The notes beneath the pieces are model-generated. The model was not told where the DNA came from. It worked only from the letters and a program-made list of their open reading frames with translations, and searched no databases. Below are positions 39,419 through 50,128 of a stretch of DNA of 64,000 nucleotides, piece by piece. The translations under genes and the position numbers were made by a program. The stretch is from Azadirachta indica. Lineage: Eukaryota; Streptophyta; Magnoliopsida; Sapindales; Meliaceae. The stretch covers positions 11,843,475 through 11,907,474 of the forward strand of contig CM040441.1 of the NCBI GenBank assembly GCA_022749755.1. Direction: 5' to 3'. The first letter of the stretch is position 1. Every line of letters begins with the position of its first letter.

Positions 39419-40337
39419 CGAAGGAGGGCGTGTGCTGAGAATTTTACGGTGAGAAAAGCGAGAGTAGATAGTACGTTGACACGGTGTTGGCAATAAAAAT
39501 ATTATCTACTAAATAGAGAAACCAAAAAAGTTGCAAGACATTTTTGTTATCAGTAGGTTTGAAAATATAGAAAATTTGCATTAAAATGTAATCAATATTT
39601 TTAATTTTATAAAGTTACACAAATTTTAATATAATTATTGATTAGATACCTCTCTAATAGTTAAGATTAGATTCGACACGTATAACTAACCAATAATTAA
39701 TATATATTAAATTTAATTTTAATAGTAAAAATTATTTAGATCTAATAGTTTATAAAATAGTGTAAGAATGTAAATAAAAATATGGAACTACTGATCTTTC
39801 TCATATATATATATATATATATAGAATTTGATAATAATACATAATTTTAATTATTTTTTTTCACCCATGTGTTTCACGATTAAATTTATTATATATTTTT
39901 GATGATATTCTATTCTATCGCTTTTAGAAATACAATGTACAAATTTGAGATGAGCATTTATAGTCATAATAGAATACATCTTTATATATATATATATATT
40001 CCATCACATGATGAGTTGTAAAATATTTTTGTGTGTGTTTTCGTATGATGAATTGGGAATTATTATAACTTTTTTTTTTGGAATAAGGAAACATTATAAC
40101 TTGATTTCATCCCTATTCTCATTTACAAATGGCGTGATACACATTGGGGATGAGCATGTATAACGATTGTAGATTAATTTTTATTTCTTACAATGGAATG
40201 GCATAGTGATTGCTTTTACAATTATATTATTATTACTTTAAGGTCTAAGTGAGAATAAGTTAGGGACGGTGGCAGTAAGGAATATTTGTAGCATTGAATA
40301 TATTCTCAATATTTTGTTCTATTTTTTTAGGTATATA

Positions 40338-40445
40338 TTCATTCTCCTCGTTTATCTGAATCGCTTCGGGTTTGTCCACCGCGAGTTTCCGTTCGACGTG
40401 GTTGAAGGACATTGACGGAGGGCCCATGCTGAGAATTTTACAGAG
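40338..40445 (-). pseudogene. Exon-1 relic of a GGCT-like array gene (copy 5)
   Basis: Only the 5' leader and first half of exon 1 remain. From the ATG at 40412 the frame reads MSFNHVERKLAVDKPEAIQI and then loses similarity just before the point where other copies continue ESDFYQLLSPDG. No GYASL motif and no exons 2-8 follow before copy 6. Upstream of the ATG, the leader (GACATTGACGGAGG context, GAGACTAGGAAATT near 40470) still matches copies 3 and 4. This is a truncated duplicate, not a gene. Confidence 0.75.
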
Positions 40446-42207
40446 AGAAAAGTGAAGTGAATAAGACGTTGAGACTAGGAAATTATTGCTCATTGAGGAG
40501 TTTAAACAAAAAGTTGTGATGTAATGATGTCCATGTTTGCCAATGTAATGTTTGCAATAACATACTGTACCCAAAAAAAAAAAAAAAAGATAGGTTAAGA
40601 GACATTTTTATGATATTGGTGTCAAAAATATAAAAAAAATATGACTTAAATAATTATGGTTGAAGGTGCTGTTATTGGTGTACGAGAGATTTTTTAAACT
40701 ATATGGTCAATTTTAAGACGCACTCAACCATTTTGTTAAGTAGTAAAACTAAAGCAAAAAGATAAAAAAAATACTCGTCTACCATTTTAAGAGTAATCTT
40801 TTTTCCGATCCGAAAGTTTAGGTATTTTATTCTTTTTAGGTAATTTAAACCACATTTAGCGTCCATTTAGTTTAATATTTTAAATAGAATTTCTTAGAAT
40901 AAATTTTTTTATAAGAAAAATATTTAAAAAAAATTTATTAATTTTTGGGTTAATATAAATAACTTTTAGCAATAATTGTGTAATTATTTTAATAACAAAT
41001 ACTGTTAAAATTATATTATAAGGTATATTATAAGAAAATAAAGTAAAACTTAAAAGTATATTAAAAATTTGATATTTAAAGAAACTCAAAAATTTCTACG
41101 TCAAATGTCCAAAAATTTTGACTTCTAATAAAAATAAAATAACTTATTTAATTATTAAAAGTATGTTTAGTATCAATAAAATGATAAAAAAAATTTAACA
41201 TTGAAAATTCCTTTTAGTCTATAGAAGGCCGAATTAAACAAGTAATTAAAATGCTTTACATTTATTTTTTTGGCCAAACTACATCCACTATGTGCAAATA
41301 ATTAGAGGAAGAATAAGAGATAAAAAAAACAAAAAAATTTGTTCACTTCCCACACGGAAGAGTCCTTGTTACTTGCCGACCATGGCCTGCGCTTGCTCAT
41401 AATAATCCAACCACTTAGATTGAATAGAAACATGTACATCTCAATGCCCAACCAAATTAATCAATAAAATTCTCCCGTCTACATCAACTATAATCCTTGT
41501 TGAATAAAAATTGTGTAACTTGTACAATGGCAGCGATTATTGACAGGACTGAATTAACTCTTAAGCTGTTACTCTTACATTGTTTACATGCCCTGAATCT
41601 AATCCTTCCCTCATTAAAATCTGATTTGGAGTCGATTTTTTATCATCTTCAGGATTTGGGTTCTCACATCAGAATGCAGGTACATTACTGGTATGTCAAA
41701 TTTCTTACTGCTTAATTTTTGTTCAAGACCGACTCTTACAGGTTCGCATATGAAACAATTGCTTCCCTTCAGGAGAATGAAGCAAATAATTAAGAAGATA
41801 ACATCCTACTGCTTCTCTAAAAGCAAAAATAAGATTACACAGACATAACTTCAATAACATTTGCCCGTGTTAGTGTCAAATATTTAACATTGTTAATAAA
41901 GTACTTTTCATTTTTCTAACAAATGAAATGAAGCATAAAGAGGACTGATATATTATTAACTCAAATCACAGGAAGGCTTCTATTATTCTTTCTCATTTTT
42001 GGCTTCTTAAAAAAATTACTGCTTCAAAAATTTAAGACAAATTTGATTGCAAGGTTATTGACTTACTGTTAACCCTCTCAGCCTTGAGCAGTCCAGGGAG
42101 GGAAAAATAATAGTGAGAGCAACTCAGATTCTTGGAGAAATTTTAAAATTTTGCACATTATCATGTCCAAATACAGAGAAACTTCTCTCTGAGGAATTGT
42201 ATTGCAA
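40446..42207. other. Spacer between the array relic and copy 6
   Basis: AT-rich DNA with no gene. Segments at 40580-40710 and 41340-41470 are diverged duplicates of the copy 3-4 spacer. 41560-41990 resembles the region downstream of copy 1 (27200-28200). 42000-42207 is the 3' UTR side of copy 6. Confidence 0.5.
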
Positions 42208-44385
42208 TCACCCACCATAGCGGATCTTGAGGGATTCTGGAGGCTCCTCTTCCATGATGCCTGCTCCTGTTGTTGCCAAGTACTCACGGATGGTTGTTTT
42301 ACGGTCTCCTAGAAAAGTGTGATCCAGAAAGTTGTTGTAAGCTTCATCACCGAGATTCTTGGCTGCCAACACACTGCAGAGCAAAGTTAACAAGTTCAGT
42401 TTATGAATGGAGAAACTGAAATTACTGCTCACACCTGAAGCATTAGCCCCTCAATGCATTGAATGGCCAAGTTTAAATCATATAGAACATGCTAATGAAA
42501 ACTGGGCAGGGAAAAATAAAACATCAATGGCTGAATAAAAGAAAAAAGAAAGCACCAGATAAGGCAATAGATACCACTAAAACTGTTAACCACAGATCAG
42601 CGAGAAGCATCAAATCCATAATAATTTTTTTAAAAGAGAAAGTATTCTGACTTTTAAGGAAGTTATATTTAAACTCAATGCAATTGAATGATTAGAATCC
42701 TTCTAGACATCAGTCATTTGATATATGAATAAGCTGGTTTCTGTGTTCGGGTTATGAATCTGCCACAGACTACATGCAATAAGTATATCAAAGTACTACA
42801 ACATCCATTTTATCCCTTACAAACAATAAATTAAACTTATAACTATGCACACATGAAAAACAGCACCTACCAATGCCGAAGATAAACAAGGCAAGGTAAG
42901 ATATCATCTCGCCAAATCTTATCAATGTTGTATCTTCCAAAATGCTGAAAATAGATCTCCTTGCTTCCTGCCACAATATGCCAACCAAATATATTGTGTT
43001 ACAGGCAAGGAAAGAAAGAAAAAGAACAAAAATTCAGAAAATTTGAAAAGTTTAGGCTATCCGAAGAGAGCCACATAAACAAACCAAATTATTGAATTGC
43101 TACAAAGCAATATCATCCTTTTCATACATGCTAATTACATACACTCCTGAATTATGTTCCATATTCTTAAACAATACTAAGGACACTAAATAAAATTTAT
43201 GATTGCATTTGATTTGGAAAAACTCCTCGTCCTGAATTATGTTCCATATTCTTAAACAACACTATGGGCACTAAATAAAATTTACCATTGCATTTGATTT
43301 GGAAAAATTCCTCGTCCGTTGATCGAGCACACACCACCTGCATTCTTACCCCAATCAATGCATCCATAATGGAGCCAGAATAAAAGCTAACTACCAAAAA
43401 TAATATCAAATTTCACACACCGCAGGATTGATAAATGGTTTCCCATCAAGTGTTTCTGGTAGAACCTGTAAAGAGAAAATACGTCTGAATGGATGAACTT
43501 ATACTAGAAATTGAACAAACAAATATATAGTAAGATTGACTTACAGCTAAAAAACGAAATTCATGCTCTCGTTTGATGAAAGCTGGAATCTGAGTTTGTA
43601 GAGTAAAAAAGTTTATCAAGAAATTCAATATCACCTTTGTTCAACATTCAAAATTTAGCATACATATCTTTCAATATATACCTCTGATTTTTTAATCTCA
43701 AAAACAGTACCAATCAGTGTCTCCGCTTCGTAAGGCTCCACACTCAAGCTAGAAATCTCCTGAATTGATCTCCAAGTTTTGAATTTTATTATTTTCACAG
43801 CAACCAAACAGATTACAGTTATAAAAAGAAAAGCAAAACGCCAGTGTAGGTGTAAGTTTTAGAGTGACCTTGGTTTCAGGTTTGGCGATGCCACGCTCGA
43901 AGAAGATCGGAGTTATGTTAGCGAAGACACGACGGAATCCGTGCAATTTCGCTACTCTGAAATTGATTAGATCGGGAAATGTAGTTCTCGCGCTAATCTC
44001 TGGTCGCAAAACACATCGTATCACATACACTAAAAAAAGTGTAAAAAGAAATCATGATCACTGATAATGAAGGTGATGGAAATTGGTAATTTTACGTACC
44101 GGAGAGGAGAGAACCGAAGCCACTGATGGAAATGCGACCGTCGGGAGAGAGGAGTTGGTAGAAATCGGACTCATCATTTAGTTGAATCGGCTCCGGCTTG
44201 TTCGCCTGGATTTTCGGATCGACGTGGTTGAAGGACGCCGCCCGACGACACTGACGGAGGATATTACGGTGATAAAGAAAAGGTGGAGAGTATATTGAGA
44301 TCGGGGGTTGGAAAGAGAGAGCCGTGGAACGTTGCCTATACTCGAGGGGAGGGAGTGGGGGGGTGAGATAAGCGGCGGAGCTCAT
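42208..44385 (-). CDS. GGCT-like (AIG2-like) family protein, tandem copy 6, with altered N-terminus
   Basis: Exons 2-8 are standard: 43999-43869, 43759-43682, 43589-43545, 43465-43421, 43337-43286, 42967-42871 and 42373-42208. Exon 1 ends at 44100, but the ancestral start codon is gone: about 13 extra bases replace it near 44234-44248, between conserved GAAGGAC and TGACGGAGG. The frame stays open upstream to an ATG at 44385, giving 300 codons in all, 49 residues longer than its relatives. The added N-terminus has six Arg, one acidic residue and many Ser/Pro, like a plastid or mitochondrial transit peptide. This copy reads SISGFGSLLS, closest of all to the classic GYGSL motif. The alternative is that the copy is silenced by start loss, since no other in-frame ATG lies in exon 1. 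The start is therefore uncertain. Confidence 0.72.
43146..43315. repeat. 85-base tandem duplication covering the end of exon 6 in copy 6
   Basis: Two 85-base direct copies (43146-43230 and 43231-43315). Each contains the 3' part of exon 6 and its donor region. The copy that comes first in the transcript (43231-43315) keeps the functional donor. In the other, the donor GT is mutated (TTATGATTGC on the plus strand instead of TTACCATTGC), so it should be spliced out with the intron. Confidence 0.8.
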
Positions 44386-45040
44386 AACAAAAGAGGAGCT
44401 GTGGGTGGTGGTAGCGCAGAGCGAGTACCTGGACAGGAGGATGTGGTTGTTATTCTGATTACATATAGGGGTTGTTTAGTAAATTCAACAGTTAAGGTAA
44501 GTTACACGCGATGCATGTGTCGAGGGTCCACATCAGTGATCGTTTCACAAAGATAAAATTCGGGTATAAAATGTTGTTTTTTCGGTCGGAAATCTAAAAA
44601 CGACTGAAATTTAAATTTAAATTTGAAAATAACTTAAATTTAAATTTAACTGAAGAAATATGATTGTTGTGTTTATCTTTTTATCTGAACATAATTAAAT
44701 AATTATTGTTATAAAAATAAAATTAAAAAAATTAATATATTAAATTATTAACAAATATAAATGTTAATTAATAAAATAAAAAAATTATTGATAAATAATA
44801 TATCCCTCATATTTATGAAAATAAACGCATATACATAATGTTTGGGAAAAAAATAAATATTTTTAAAGTTTTAATAAACAGACCACTACTCTTTAACTTT
44901 TATTTCTATTAATTAAATGATTAAATTATTATTATTTATATTTTAAAAACTTTTGAATAATAACAAATTAATAAATAAATATTTTAGTTATAAGAATTTA
45001 GTTTATATTTTAATATTTTTTATGATACATATATATTTTT

Positions 45041-46124
45041 AATTAGAAGAATTAACACATAACTCTTTTGAGGTTTAACTTTTTAACACTTAAAGAAAAA
45101 TTAGAGATTGTTAGTAACTATTATTGACTATCAGTTGACCTTTTAATTTGGTGGCATTTTGGTAAAAGTAAGAATATTTTCATATTAAACTCACACTGTT
45201 CTGATCTCTCATTTAAAATCTAATGACATACAACAAATGCAACAAAAAACAAAAGCAAAGATAAATCAAATTAATAAAAAAATAATTAATTTAATTGTTA
45301 ATATGATAAAATAAAATAAAAACATCACAAAATTAACTTTACAAACAGAAAATAGCAGTTTGCATTAAACTTGAAATGGCTTTAACCAAGCCTTTAGTTC
45401 TTCCTCTTGAAACTATTACCATTACTAAAATATGTCATTGTCATCAATAGCATAGTATCTTAGTAAGAAAGTGAGCACTAACACAACTCAATTTAGTAGA
45501 AGAAGTGAGAACAACTATTTTCACGTAAACAAGTAAAACAATGAAAATAGAGCAAATCTCACAAAATCAATGGCTTACGTTTGATCAGAACACTTCGACA
45601 AATAACTACTTATAACTCCGCTCTTCGCTATGATTTGTAAACCACAATCTCTTTAACGGAACCTTTTTTCTCCTTTTTCCTCTCATTGCACTTTCTTTCT
45701 GTTAAACTTCTTATTGAGGAAGAGCAACAAATTGAGAGAATCATTTAACCAGCATTTTTAAAAGGGCAGTCGATTAAGAGATTAGGCTTAGGGATTTGAT
45801 ATACTTGAAATAAGATTTGGATAAACATTAAATAAATTTAAATTCCTTAAAATTTGGATCCAGATTAAATAGATTTAAATTAAATTTCTTATTTATTAAA
45901 CGAAATCGAAAGGAATTTAAATTATATATAAACAAAATGGATTACAAAATAATTTTTGTCCTTAATTAGAAAATAAGAATTGAAGGGCAATTAAGTCTTT
46001 TCATTAAAATTGGATGGGAGTGTATGGCGTTAGGGGAGGTAAGTGTTAATTTTCCCATAATTTCTCTTTAGGTATTAAAAGGCCAAACCTCAGAGGAAGC
46101 ATGTGTTAATTTCTCTTTTTAATT
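45041..46124. mobile_element. Putative non-autonomous DNA transposon with degenerate terminal inverted repeats
   Basis: The sequence at 45041-45110 recurs as its reverse complement at about 46049-46124 over roughly 70 bases. Shared blocks are ATTAACACAT, GAGGTTT and CTAAAGA/CTTAAAGA, with scattered mismatches. The 1.1 kb in between has no transposase-like frame. This is the layout of a MITE-like or other non-autonomous DNA element. No clear target-site duplication could be picked out in the AT-rich flanks, so the superfamily is undetermined. Confidence 0.5.
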
Positions 46125-46129
46125 ATAAA

Positions 46130-47350
46130 AAATTTACTCTTTATTTTAATATTTTTTACAATATATCAACAACTAAATAATTTTTTAATTTATTATTTTT
46201 AATAAAAAATTAAGAAAATAATAGTATTATTTTAAAAAAATTCTAACAATGAGTATTAAACCCATATGCTCAAATAATTTTAATTTTTTTTTATTTTTTT
46301 AGTAATAATTTGATATTTAATTATAAAAATTCTAAATGAAATATTTTTTAATATTTTATTTATATATATAATATATGTATTTAATAAAATTATGTAAATT
46401 TATTACACGTATTTTTTAAAATTATGAAAATATAAATTAAAAACAAAAAAAAAAATACATGTTATATATATTATATAGATAAAAATAATGAAAATTTTCT
46501 TCTGTTTTATATTTTTATTTATATTTTCATAATTTCTATTAAGAAAATATAATGAACTTAATATAATCTTTTAAATAAATATACTATATGTTGATACCGA
46601 AATTTACAACTTCAATATTTAAGAGTAAAAATTAAACCCTTATTATGAATTCCTCGATTTTCTCCTCTTAGGTGTACTTAAACCACAGGTATGATTTGGT
46701 GGCTCTATCTTCTTTGATATGAACCCTCCTGTTTTTTAGTTGAAAAGTATGATCCTTTTCACTTGAGTTGAATTTGGTATATACAGATTGTCAGTTTCCT
46801 CGTCCTAATAAATCTCGAAATGTACACTAATAGAGTTTTAGTATATTTCAAATTAGGATTATCAATCCCAATTTTCCTTCTCATAAAGATTCGAATAAGT
46901 TATGGTCTTTTTAAGCTTGTGACAGTGACCAGGTCCTTCTAACTAAATGCTAATGGGCTTCTACTGATTTAGGACTTACTAGAGTTATGGTTCACCCATT
47001 TCTGATCCGAATAGATTTCTTAGCATAGCACTTGACCAGACAAAGTCTGACCAGAGTGCATCCTTGCTAACATGAGGCCTACTAATTCTGTGAGCTTGAT
47101 GCCATTTTCCCAAAGGCTATACATAAAAATAAAATATTAAAAAATATTACAAATTTTTTTAATAATTAAATATCAAATTATTATTAAGAAAGTAAAAGAA
47201 GATTGTTCAAAATATTTTAATTAACATATGAGTTTAATCTAACTCATTGTTAGAATTTTTTGATAATAATATTTTTTTAAAATTTTTTTTATTGAAATAA
47301 TAAATTAAAATTTTAATCCTTAATACATTGTGAAAAATATTAAAATAAGA
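46130..47350. mobile_element. Large inverted repeat, possible long-TIR (MULE-like) element
   Basis: Sequence at about 46130-46370 is matched in reverse complement at about 47118-47350. Aligned words include AATTAAATATCAAATTATTA, CATATG.GTTTAAT, TCATTGTTAGAATTTTTT and AAAAATATTAAAATAA. The arms are about 235 bases and enclose a less AT-rich 700-base centre (46650-47110) with no recognisable coding frame. Long arms around a unique core suggest a non-autonomous Mutator-like element, but AT-rich composition inflates apparent matches and no target duplication was identified. Confidence 0.45.
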
Positions 47351-47500
47351 ATTAAATTATTATAATTAAAAAAAGTATATTATAAAAAATATTAAAGTAC
47401 AGACAAAATTGTTATAATTGAAAAAGTATATTGTATTTTAAATAAAATAAAATAGGAACTAAGTTGTTATAATTAAAAAAAGTTTCAATATCGAAAAATT
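47338..47500. repeat. AT-rich tandem repeat of about 55-60 bases, three copies
   Basis: Three imperfect units share the core TTATAATTAAAAAAAGT (with TTATAATTGAAAAAGT in the middle one), at about 47357, 47410 and 47466, abutting the right arm of the large inverted repeat. Confidence 0.55.
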
Positions 47501-48558
47501 GAATTTCAAATTTACGACGAATGATTTTCTAAACGGCAATGATGATGGTAATATTACATAAAGCGTTCAATAAAAATTTTAATAATATTCATAATGATGT
47601 TTGATGATGATCAACGGAAATCAGCGGTGGTTTACGGTAACAATCAATTTAACTTTTAAGTTGCTTAATAGAAAGATGATATGTGTACATATAATTTTTG
47701 GTAACTCAGGAGTATTGAGGTAATTGACAAATAACACAAGACAATGAGATATTAGGCCAAACAACGGGATTACGGGATATTTGACATTATATATATATAT
47801 AAGAAAATGGAGAATAAAGTAGTGTAAAGAGTGGACTAAATTGTTGCCCACCTGTTCTCTAAAACATCATTTCAATTTTATTTTATTTTGGGATATCTAC
47901 TAGAAATTTTATTCTACTATTGATATATTATAATATAAATTATCCATTAATCATGATAGAAAATATAGTTCTATTAAATATGATTATATAAAACAAATAT
48001 ATAATCGTTTTTGAGTGCCAAGATTTGTATATGAAATCATATTATAATTTTTAGGAATTCAGTATTGAATTACCTAGCTAGCATGAATATTAGCAATTTA
48101 ACTTTAATTACTTACAATCACGTTAGGTTGTATTTTAAAACATAGACATATATGCTAAGAGTAAGAGATATATCGTCTTATCTTAATTATCATATTGAAA
48201 AAATGTGCAAATTAATGTAAATAAAGTTGATTGGTCACAAACTACTAAGACCACAAGATTGTCTTGGGAGGGCAGGTATAGGAATTTGGTCTACGTAAAG
48301 TTAATATCGCACTTAAATAGGTGGGACTCTCAGTATATACGGGGTTCACTCATAATATGCGAAACTCATTGTATTTAAATGTAAATTTTTACTCATAACA
48401 AGTAAAGTCGACTATATTTATATTTAAGTGTGAGTAAATTTATGTAATATGTAATGCTTTTTAAAAAAACAAGTTGACTGCTGACATGAAAATTGCAATT
48501 ATGTGTTCTGCATCTTATTTTATTAGAGGTTTTACATACAAAACACATAGTTCGGATG

Positions 48559-48584
48559 TTTTTTTTTTTTTTTTTTTTTTTTTT
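48559..48584. repeat. Poly-T tract
   Basis: A run of about 26 T just downstream of the PP2C stop codon. It is poly-A on the gene strand, but it lies about 135 bases beyond the stop and could equally be a retroposed tail or simple repeat. Confidence 0.8.
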
Positions 48585-48718
48585 GTCTTTTTTAGCATAT
48601 ACACAAAAGTTGTATGGCAACTTAACATAGAGGCCATTTCCAAGCGGCTAATTAAGTCTTATTTTTTGCAGACGCCAGCCGGTTTTGGAACCGTCAGAGT
48701 GTCAAGTGTGTGAGGTGG

Positions 48719-50128
48719 TTAAGAAGAGTGAAAGAAGAGACAAATGGCAGAAATATCATCCATTGCAATGCCTCTTTTCTTGTATTTCCATGCACGAACT
48801 GCACATTCCACCAGTCTTTTCGCTGACTTCTCCCTATCTGCCGTGCTGAAAACAATCTCAACTGCTTCTTGGTTGGAAATCACATCCCATACCTGAAAAC
48901 AAAGGAAGTAAATTTCTAAACATCTCAGGTTTTCAATTGATTCTGTGATCTGTAAATACATACCCCATCTGTTGCTAGAATGACAAACTGGTCTCTGATT
49001 GTTATATGTCTTTGGGAAACATGAGGCACAGAGATCAGCCCAAAATCTTTGACGCAGTAGTCTCCAAAAGCTCTTGATATTGCTAGTCCTGGAGTTTCAC
49101 CGTTTGGCATCCAGATTCGGTACACGCCCGGTTCATCGTGTAGGCAAAACACTAGCCCTTTGGACTGTGTTATACGCTCGGCTTCCTCTGTAGCCAACAG
49201 AAACAATAGCGTTCAAAATCCATCAGAGATAGTTATGTCGTATACGCATACGTAGAAATTAATGTGAAAAGAGAGTGAGAAAATTGCGAGTTGACCAGGT
49301 AAATTTGGCTTGAAGTCCACGGTGAGCTGAAATGGCACCAAATCACCATCATCAGAAAGAGTTGCTAACACAGCCCGAGAATCTCCAACATTTGCCACCA
49401 CAAGATTTTCACCCTGAACAACAAGAATAGAAGTTTTAATGCTACAGTTGTTATAAATGAAATCAATATTAAATATAAAAAAAAATTAAATTACCAAACA
49501 CTTTCAAAAGGAAGTAAAAGCACAACACTTATAAAATGAGCCTTAATCATGCACGAAGTTTACTTATCTATCGAACCTGTTTAACAATGGTCAAAGCCGT
49601 TGTACCACTGCTGAAAGAATCAATTCCAGGATGCCGCTTGAGCTCCTGATCAATGGCAGCGTAAGTTTTCAAGTAAGACTGCTTCCATATATCAAAGTGA
49701 TGAAAATTTCGATCCGAACCCACATCAATATTCATGTCAAGCGACGTTGAAGAAAGAGTTTCCTGCCAATTGCAGAGCAAAGAAGAAGGAACCAATTCTC
49801 TGACCCTTTTGGCCACAACATGTCCCCATGAACCATGCCCATCAAAAATCCCACAAAACAACATGTCTTCCTGGCATCCGAATTCTTCCCATACAACTGT
49901 ACAGTCTTGATTGATTCCTTTCTGGCCTCGCTTGGAGCAAACGGAGGCAAAGTTATTGGACTTGTTGGACTTCACAATGCCCGGGGTACTCAACATCATC
50001 TCTTTCCTTTTTGCATCCTTTGCCAACGCTTCTGCTGCTTCTCTTCCTGTACCATTTCGACAATTTCTTCTCCTTCTTTTGATCGATACAGTCCTTGCTA
50101 ATCCATCTAGAAGAGATGGAAAGATCAT
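48719..50128 (-). CDS. EGR3: PP2C-type protein phosphatase, clade E (EGR-like)
   Basis: Ser/Thr phosphatase of the PP2C family, Mn/Mg-dependent, of the clade-E growth-regulating (EGR) type that restrains growth under drought at the plasma membrane (family knowledge). Four exons: 50128-49577, 49413-49296, 49187-48964 and 48892-48719. They join to 356 codons. Motifs in order: KRGQKGINQD (metal site, Asp75), FDGHGSWGH (Asp96 and Gly97), SGTTAL, VANVGDSRAVL (residues 191-201), SRAFGDYCVKDFG, LATDGVWDVISNQEA and the closing MDDISA, where this clade has DD instead of the usual DN. The N-terminus (FPSLLDGLARTVSIKRRRR) matches the EGR type; the start at 50128 is the only nearby in-frame ATG, although the preferred family start could differ by a few residues. 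Naming EGR3 relies on its position beside PLD zeta 1. Confidence 0.9.

Larger units (their letters stand above)
44386..48718. other. Gene-free AT-rich block with inverted-repeat elements
   Basis: 4.3 kb without a credible gene. About 44386-44560 is less AT-rich and is the probable promoter of array copy 6. The rest is AT-rich and holds two adjacent inverted-repeat structures (45041-46124 and about 46130-47350), a short tandem repeat (47338-47500) and a 26-base poly-T (48559-48584). The open frames seen are short and low-complexity. Confidence 0.6.

Noticed and set aside
48393..48713. Frames across the poly-T/poly-A tract downstream of the PP2C gene
   Set aside because: Mostly poly-Phe or poly-Lys translations of a homopolymer tract.
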